IMG/VR virus record: IMGVR_UViG_3300020021_000032
Location: 1 to 33,750 of that record
Direction: 5' to 3' (one strand)
Length of the DNA stretch: 33,750 nt
Origin: a virus
A program made the position numbers and the translations under genes. Under the pieces are notes generated by a model, which saw only the letters and a list, made by a program, of their open reading frames with translations, searched no databases and was not told where the DNA came from. Shown here piece after piece: positions 28,725 through 33,750 of the stretch (the first letter of the stretch is position 1; each line of letters opens with the position of its first letter).

Positions 28725-28974
28725 AGATCATGACAAACGCATCGCAGCGCTGTTCGCGGTTGGTAAGCTCATCGCGTCCAACGCTGTCGCTGAAATTGGA
28801 CTTTGTAACGCGAAAATTGCGCTGTGCGTCGCTGCTGGCTTGATTATCGGTATGCATGCGGGGCACCACGACGAGGAGCCGGAGGTAGATATCGCTAAAG
28901 CACTTGCGACAATCAAGGAAGCCGCCAAGGTGATGCTGGAGCAGCTGCCTTCAGATTTTAACGCAAAGCCATGA
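28717..28974 (+). CDS. Small protein with hydrophobic segment
   Basis: 85 residues (MSKDHDKRIAALFAVGKLIA, NAVAEIGLCNAKIALCVAAG, LIIGMHAGHHDEEPEVDIAK). A hydrophobic stretch near 30-48 could cross the membrane or be a core helix; it is followed by a HAGHHDEE segment able to bind metal. GGAGG lies nine bases before the ATG. It overlaps the upstream genes and the polymerase start (ATGA). Function unknown. Confidence 0.65.
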   Translation: MSKDHDKRIAALFAVGKLIASNAVAEIGLCNAKIALCVAAGLIIGMHAGHHDEEPEVDIAKALATIKEAAKVMLEQLPSDFNAKP

Positions 28975-30905
28975 TTCCGCAGTGCATTGTGATTGACTTT
29001 GAAACAAAACCAATCGCACCCAACCGGCCGGACTATCCTCCCGCGCCGGTTGGAGTCTCAATCGCGTGGCCTGGGCGCGCGCCGCAGTACTACGCTTGGG
29101 GTCACGCGAGCGGCAACAACTGCATGGGCATCGAAAGCGCCATGCTGCCGCTTGACTACGCTTGGCGTAGCAATCTACCGCTCCTGTTCCACCACTCCAA
29201 ATTCGACGTAGCCGTAGCGTGTGAGAAGCTGGGCTTGCCAGAGCCGCCGTGGGAGCGCGTTCACGACACGATGTTCTTAGCCTACCTAGAGCACCCGCAT
29301 GCGCGTTCGCTGGGGCTCAAGGAGCTGTGCGAAGACCTTCTAGGCTGGCCGCCGGAGGAGCAGGATGCACTCCACGGCTGGCTATGGGCACACCGCGCGC
29401 AGCTGGAGCAAACCTACGGCGGGACTGTGAAGAAATCGGAGCTTGGTGCATGGATATGGACCGCGCCCGGCGATCTTGCCGCCGCCTATGCCAACGGCGA
29501 CACGCGCCGCACGCTCGCCCTCTTCGAGCATCTGTGGCCGCGCGTCATGGCTGATGGTATGGAGCCAGCCTATGACCGCGAGCGCGAGCTACAGCCTATC
29601 CTGATGGAGAACGAACGCGACGGCATTTACGTAGACCAGCCTGGACTGGAGCGCGATGTGGAGCTATTCGGAACGCATCTCGCGACCGCTGAGCAGTGGA
29701 TTCGCTGCGAGCTGGCTGCGCCGGATTTGAACATTGACGCTGACGCAGACGTGGCGAAGCTCCTCTATGACCGCGGCATCGTCCCGCATGAGAATTGGAC
29801 ACTGACCAAGACGGGTAAGCTGAGCCTCAGCAAGGAGAATCTAAAGCCCGCGATGTACACTGGCCCAAATGGAGCCCAGATCGCGAGCGCGTTGGGCTAC
29901 CGCAACCGGCTGACGACCTGCCTCAAGATGTTCATGCAGCCGTGGCTGGCGCAGGCGCAGCGCCGCAACGGCATCATCAGCACGAGCTGGAACCAAGTGC
30001 GCAACGCGGAAGGGTTCGGGACGCGCACCGGCAGACCATCTACTAACAACCCAAACTTTCTCAACATCGCAAAGGAGCTGACCGATGGACGAAGCGACGG
30101 GTATCTCCACCCTGATTTCCTGGCTGTTTCTCGGCTTCCTCTTTGCCGCAAATATATTACTGCTGATCCAGGTGGTGTCTTCCTCCACCGCGACGTAGAC
30201 GGCCAGGAATTCCGCTGCTTCGCACACTACGAGCAGGGCGCGCTGTGGCAGGCGTATCATGACGATCCAACGCTGGACCCCCATGCGTGGGTGAAGCAGA
30301 TCATCCTGGAGCAGTCTGGTAATGACCTGGAGCGTACGCGCGTCAAAAACGTCTCCTTCGCGCGGCTCTATGGCGGCGGCATTCCATCAATCTATCGCCA
30401 AGCGCGCTGTGAGTCAGAGGCAGAGGCGAAGCAAATCGCCGCGCTCCACGACAAAGCGCTTCCAGGCCGCAAGATCGTGGTGGATGAGATCAAAAAACTA
30501 GTACGCCAGGGCATTCCTATCGTGACCTGGGGCGGGCGTTTGTACCATCCGGAGTCACCTGGGCCTGATGGCCGCAGCAAGGACTACAAGCTTATCAACT
30601 ATGTGTGCGGACAGGGCAGCGCCGCCGACGTGACGAAGCAGTTTATCATTGACTGGTACAAGGCGAAGCGTCACAAGTCCACCCGGTTCCTGGTGACCGT
30701 CTATGACGAACTGAATATCAACGCTGTGCAGGAGAACGCGGTGCAGGAGATGGGTGTGTTGCGCGAAATGATGGAGATGCCGCGCTTGTCTGTACCGCTG
30801 CGCACGACGCCGAAGCACGGACTCACTTGGGGTGCGGCGAAGACGTGCTGGCTTGACGAGAAAAAGAAGATTATTGATCCAGGATGCGCGATATGCAGCA
30901 GCTAA
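28971..30905 (+). CDS. Family A DNA polymerase with 3'-5' exonuclease domain
   Basis: 644 residues. Exonuclease: VIDFETKP (Asp9, Glu11), HHSKFDVAVA (Asp79) and AYANGDT (Asp177). Polymerase: motif A HRDVDGQEFRCFAHYEQG (Asp408), motif B RTRVKNVSFARLYGGG (about 455-470, with the Arg, Lys and Tyr of the O helix), and motif C VTVYDELNI (Asp579, Glu580). Motif C has Tyr where family A nearly always has His (HDE), an unusual change. It lacks a 5' nuclease domain, like T7 gp5. It starts in an ATGA overlap. It should be the replicative polymerase, working with the upstream primase-helicase. Confidence 0.93.
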   Translation: MIPQCIVIDFETKPIAPNRPDYPPAPVGVSIAWPGRAPQYYAWGHASGNNCMGIESAMLPLDYAWRSNLPLLFHHSKFDVAVACEKLGLPEPPWERVHDTMFLAYLEHPHARSLGLKELCEDLLGWPPEEQDALHGWLWAHRAQLEQTYGGTVKKSELGAWIWTAPGDLAAAYANGDTRRTLALFEHLWPRVMADGMEPAYDRERELQPILMENERDGIYVDQPGLERDVELFGTHLATAEQWIRCELAAPDLNIDADADVAKLLYDRGIVPHENWTLTKTGKLSLSKENLKPAMYTGPNGAQIASALGYRNRLTTCLKMFMQPWLAQAQRRNGIISTSWNQVRNAEGFGTRTGRPSTNNPNFLNIAKELTDGRSDGYLHPDFLAVSRLPLCRKYITADPGGVFLHRDVDGQEFRCFAHYEQGALWQAYHDDPTLDPHAWVKQIILEQSGNDLERTRVKNVSFARLYGGGIPSIYRQARCESEAEAKQIAALHDKALPGRKIVVDEIKKLVRQGIPIVTWGGRLYHPESPGPDGRSKDYKLINYVCGQGSAADVTKQFIIDWYKAKRHKSTRFLVTVYDELNINAVQENAVQEMGVLREMMEMPRLSVPLRTTPKHGLTWGAAKTCWLDEKKKIIDPGCAICSS

Positions 30906-31567
30906 CAGCATGGTCATTTTCGCGCTGGGAAGCGCACAGCGGCCCAGATGGCTGCCCGCTGTTCTTCAAACTCAAGTTCCTCGATAAAGTAGAGGAGCCA
31001 GGATCGCCGGCGATGGCGCGCGGCAATCGCGTGCATCAGGAGATAGCCGCTTACCTCACCAATCGCGGCGCCCCGCCTCCGGAGACTAAGAATTTCATGG
31101 TGCTGCTGGAGCAGGCGCGGCAATTCGAGGACAAAGTGGTGGAGCAGCAGTGGGGCTTCACGTCGAAATTCAAGCCGACAACGTGGTTCGGTAAGGAGAC
31201 ATGGTTCCGCGCGATCCTGGACCTTGCGCTGATGTATGAAGACTGGACGGGTGAGGCAATTGACCTGAAGACCGGCAAGCGCTACGGCGTGAGCAAAGAG
31301 CAGGTGCAGCTCTTCGGCGCTGCTTTCTTGTGGAAATACCCAACGGTGCAGAAGGTCACTACCAGACTCTGGTATCTTGACGAGTCAGCGCCCAACAACG
31401 AACTCATTGACGAGGTGAAGCGTGAAGAGTTACCAGCGATTGAAGCAGATTGGCAGCGCGCTGTGGCGCCTATGTTCTCCGATCAGACGTTCCTCCCGCG
31501 TCCTGGCCGTAAATGTGCTCGCTGCTTTTACAGCAAGTCACAAACAGGAAGGTGCAAGTTCGGATGA
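30893..31567 (+). CDS. PD-(D/E)XK nuclease, RecB/Cas4-like, with Fe-S type cysteines
   Basis: 224 residues from ATG 30893, with AGGA eight bases upstream; another ATG at 30884 is in frame. The gene overlaps the polymerase end. Motifs: MARGNRVHQEIAAYL (His), FRAILDLAL (Asp) and EAIDLKTGKR (Asp-x-Lys), then a helix with EQVQLFGAAF, in the order of RecB-family exonucleases. Cysteines are DGCPLFFK near the N-terminus and GRKCARCFYSKSQTGRC at the C-terminus, the arrangement that holds a 4Fe-4S cluster in Cas4 and AddB. It probably resects DNA ends in recombination or processes replication intermediates. Confidence 0.87.
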   Translation: MQQLTAWSFSRWEAHSGPDGCPLFFKLKFLDKVEEPGSPAMARGNRVHQEIAAYLTNRGAPPPETKNFMVLLEQARQFEDKVVEQQWGFTSKFKPTTWFGKETWFRAILDLALMYEDWTGEAIDLKTGKRYGVSKEQVQLFGAAFLWKYPTVQKVTTRLWYLDESAPNNELIDEVKREELPAIEADWQRAVAPMFSDQTFLPRPGRKCARCFYSKSQTGRCKFG

Positions 31568-32148
31568 CGCCAGAGGGGAAAATCCAGGCCGCGGCTATTC
31601 GCTTTGCATTGACCTTGGGGGTGAGCGCGATACGCTTGTCATTTCGTACTGGCGTGACAAGCGGCTGGCCGGATACCATGTTCTTACTCAGGGGCGGGTC
31701 GCCACTTTTCATAGAGTTCAAGCGCCAACGCAAAGAACCGACGCCGCTCCAAGCGGAGCGTCTTACGACGCTACGGGGGCTCGGCTATGATGCCCATTGG
31801 TGCGACAATGCAGACGCGGCGCGCGCCATCATCACACAGGCCGTGGAAGCCGCACGGCTATCAGCAGCGCGCAGTCCAGTTCCTTTTAGGGGCGAACGCG
31901 GCGGCGCTGTGGATGAGCCCAGGGATGGGCAAAACAAGCTGCGTCCTTGCAGCATTTGCGGAGCTGTTGTCGCGGAGCAGTGCACGACGCGCTCTCGTTA
32001 TTGCGCCGCTCCGCGTCTGCCAAACCGTGTGGCGTCAGGAAGCGGCAAAGTGGAGCGAGCTGCGCCACCTGCGATTCAGTCTCCTACACGGAGCAAAGAA
32101 GGTAGACCGCCTCAAAGACGACGCCGACATTTGGCTGATAAATCCTGA
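31564..32148 (+). CDS. VRR-NUC domain nuclease
   Basis: From ATG 31564 in an ATGA overlap with the previous gene. The VRR-NUC core spans residues 1 to about 97: MTPEGKIQAAAIRFALTLGV (Glu4), TSGWPDTMFLL (Asp37), LFIEFKRQRKEPTPLQAERL (Glu51, Lys53, Gln63) and LGYDAHWCDNADAARAII. This fold often acts as a structure-specific or Holliday-junction-type nuclease and in phages is typically about 100-120 residues. Here the frame runs on to 195 residues, but the extra part lies over the start of the helicase gene in another frame and looks random, so the authentic end is uncertain. Confidence 0.85.
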   Translation: MTPEGKIQAAAIRFALTLGVSAIRLSFRTGVTSGWPDTMFLLRGGSPLFIEFKRQRKEPTPLQAERLTTLRGLGYDAHWCDNADAARAIITQAVEAARLSAARSPVPFRGERGGAVDEPRDGQNKLRPCSICGAVVAEQCTTRSRYCAAPRLPNRVASGSGKVERAAPPAIQSPTRSKEGRPPQRRRRHLADKS

Positions 32149-33750
32149 AGGAGTGCAGTGGCTATGTGCGATGTATGCTGGCAGGAGTCTGCCGTTCGAC
32201 ACGCTGGTAGTGGACGAACTGACCAAGTTCAAGAACAGCCAAGCGGAGCGGCACAAGGCGATTCGGCCCCGTTTAAGAGGAATTCAGCGTCGTTTTGGGC
32301 TGACAGGCACGCCCGCGCCAAATGGCTACATGGACTTATTCGGGCAGTTCCTAATTCTTGACGATGGCGCGGCGCTTGGTAAGTACATCACGCACTATCG
32401 CGACAACTATTTCCAGGCCGACTACAACGGCTTCGACTATGTGCTCCAGCCCGGCGGCGCGAAGCGCATAGAGCGCCGCATTGAGCCCTACGTGCTCACG
32501 CTGCGCGACGAAGACTACCTCCAGATGCCGCCGCTCGTGCCACATGTGATCCCGTTGGAGATGAGCAAGGAGCAGCGCAAGCTCTATAATAAGATGAAGA
32601 ATGACATGCTGGTGGCGCTGCCCGGCGGCGTGGTGACAGGCGCGAACGCGGCGGCGGTGTACGTTAAGCTCAAGCAAATGGCAAATGGCGCTGTGTACAT
32701 GGGTGACGCCAAGAACACGGTCGCGCACCTCCACGACACCAAGCTCGAAGCGCTTGACGACCTACTGGAGGAGCTGGACGGCGAGCAGTTGCTTCTCGCT
32801 TACGAATTCAACCACGATAAGGACCGGCTGCGCCTGCATTACGGTGATAAGATCACCTTCTTCGAGGGCAATGAAGCGAAGACGCAGGCGCTTGTGGATC
32901 AGTGGAACCGCGGCGAGATTCGCTTCCTGGCCTGCCATCCCGCGAGCGCTGGCCACGGGCTCAACCTACAGGGCAGCTCGTGCGCGCACGTCGCGTGGTT
33001 CTGCCCGATCTGGGACTATGAATTGTTCGACCAGTTCATCCGCCGCATTCGCCGCCAGGGCAACGAAGCGCAACGAATTGTAAACCATATCCTCGTTATG
33101 ACTGACTCGATTGACGAAATCGCCTTGCAGGCACTCAGCGACAAAGATACAACGCAAGGGAGACTCGTCAAAGCATTGAACTCAGAATTTCTCCAAGATG
33201 GAGAGGCGCCAGCCAGCGGCGCGGAGCTGGAGAGACAGGAAAGGTTAAGTAATATGGTATTGAAATTGGGAAGACAGACTGACGCGGCACAGTCCGCTCC
33301 GGTTGAGAATCGCACCACAGCGGCATTCCAGCCGCAGCCTGCTGCGCAGCCGCAGATGGGCGCTTCGAAGCTCCCGGCCGGTTGGGGTGGCTCCGTGGCG
33401 CAACCTAATCCGGAGGAAGCCGCACAACGCGAGCGCGTGGCCGCTCAACTCCAAGGACAGTCCGCTGCGCAGCCCATGGACCCTGGCACCAACCCGGCGC
33501 AGGGCAGGGCGCTCAGCGCGTTCTCTGGGGCCGTGCAGACGGCGCACGCGGCTATCGCGACGGCGCAGCCTGTCGATGTCACGACCGCGCCAGAGGCCGA
33601 CACCGCGCCTGCCAAGCGCACTCGGACGCGCAAGACTGACCCGGCGCCTGAAGGCCCGTTCCGCGCCGGTCACGATGTCCGCTTGGGTGCGCTTCGCCTC
33701 GCTGTGGAGCAGTGTGACGGCGGATCGCTGGATGATGCGCTGGAGCTGGC
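31808..33750 (+). CDS. SNF2-type helicase, C-terminus cut by the window edge
   Basis: An open frame with no stop continues to the last base (647 codons from ATG 31808; ATGs at 31787 and 31790 are also in frame, none with a good ribosome site). Motifs: HGYQQRAVQFLL (Q-like), SPGMGKTSC (Walker A, Lys42), VVDELTKFKN (motif II, Asp136), FGLTGTPAPNGYMDLFG (III, near 166), AGHGLNLQ (V) and FIRRIRRQGN (VI, near 409). It resembles phage helicases such as those next to VRR-NUC. From about residue 483 the frame enters an Ala/Pro/Gln-rich region starting MVLKLGRQTDAAQSAP, ending in TKRTRTRKTDPAP-type sequence, which may be a separate gene or an unusual extension. Confidence 0.85.
   Translation, partial: MQTRRAPSSHRPWKPHGYQQRAVQFLLGANAAALWMSPGMGKTSCVLAAFAELLSRSSARRALVIAPLRVCQTVWRQEAAKWSELRHLRFSLLHGAKKVDRLKDDADIWLINPEGVQWLCAMYAGRSLPFDTLVVDELTKFKNSQAERHKAIRPRLRGIQRRFGLTGTPAPNGYMDLFGQFLILDDGAALGKYITHYRDNYFQADYNGFDYVLQPGGAKRIERRIEPYVLTLRDEDYLQMPPLVPHVIPLEMSKEQRKLYNKMKNDMLVALPGGVVTGANAAAVYVKLKQMANGAVYMGDAKNTVAHLHDTKLEALDDLLEELDGEQLLLAYEFNHDKDRLRLHYGDKITFFEGNEAKTQALVDQWNRGEIRFLACHPASAGHGLNLQGSSCAHVAWFCPIWDYELFDQFIRRIRRQGNEAQRIVNHILVMTDSIDEIALQALSDKDTTQGRLVKALNSEFLQDGEAPASGAELERQERLSNMVLKLGRQTDAAQSAPVENRTTAAFQPQPAAQPQMGASKLPAGWGGSVAQPNPEEAAQRERVAAQLQGQSAAQPMDPGTNPAQGRALSAFSGAVQTAHAAIATAQPVDVTTAPEADTAPAKRTRTRKTDPAPEGPFRAGHDVRLGALRLAVEQCDGGSLDDALEL

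Overview
The window is part of the genome of a tailed phage with a P22-like (podovirus) virion, probably infecting a proteobacterium. The evidence is a leftward packaging and virion module with TerL, a P22-type portal, an acidic scaffold, a P22-type coat protein, tail accessory factors and tail fibres, and a rightward replication and recombination module. Base composition is moderately GC-rich (C+G-favouring third positions throughout). No integrase, lysis cassette, tRNA or CRISPR was recognised here, so lifestyle and host cannot be settled. Both window edges cut through open genes.

Layout. Positions 1-19356 are almost all minus strand. Read in transcription order (right to left) they hold: five small leader genes; a SprT-like zinc metalloprotease; two small packaging-region proteins; two paralogous structural-type proteins; TerL; portal; scaffold; and the coat protein, which is broken into two frames. 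Then come a rho-independent terminator and a new sigma70-like promoter driving an HNH endonuclease, followed by the tail accessory factor, a P22 gp10-like hub protein divided over two genes, tail fibre genes and internal (ejection) virion proteins. Positions 19357-20166 are a gene-free, AT-rich divergent control region with direct repeats, a palindrome and candidate promoters in both directions; it is the best candidate for an origin or transcription switch. Positions 20167-33750 are plus strand: a ribbon-helix-helix regulator, small early proteins, a pentapeptide-repeat protein, an 11-residue-repeat protein, a primase-helicase, a J-domain protein, a candidate ssDNA-binding protein, a DnaQ-like exonuclease, family A DNA polymerase, a PD-(D/E)XK nuclease with Fe-S type cysteines, a VRR-NUC nuclease and an SNF2-type helicase that runs off the window.

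How the genes work together. The plus-strand block looks like a self-sufficient DNA replication and recombination set (primase-helicase, polymerase, exonuclease, nucleases, helicase), with many ATGA stop/start overlaps implying translational coupling and a recurrent extended ribosome-binding motif GGAGACAAC. The minus-strand block builds the capsid and short tail and packages DNA.

Noteworthy: several genes are interrupted by apparent frameshifts (coat protein, one tail fibre, the 11-residue-repeat protein, possibly a zinc-ribbon protein), and two nuclease genes read far into the next gene without a stop. These may be real biology or assembly indels; raw reads would decide. The most interesting candidate biology is the gp10-like hub split in two with a large extra domain, the tandem structural paralogues upstream of TerL, and a 40-residue tandem-repeat ORF in the tail fibre operon.
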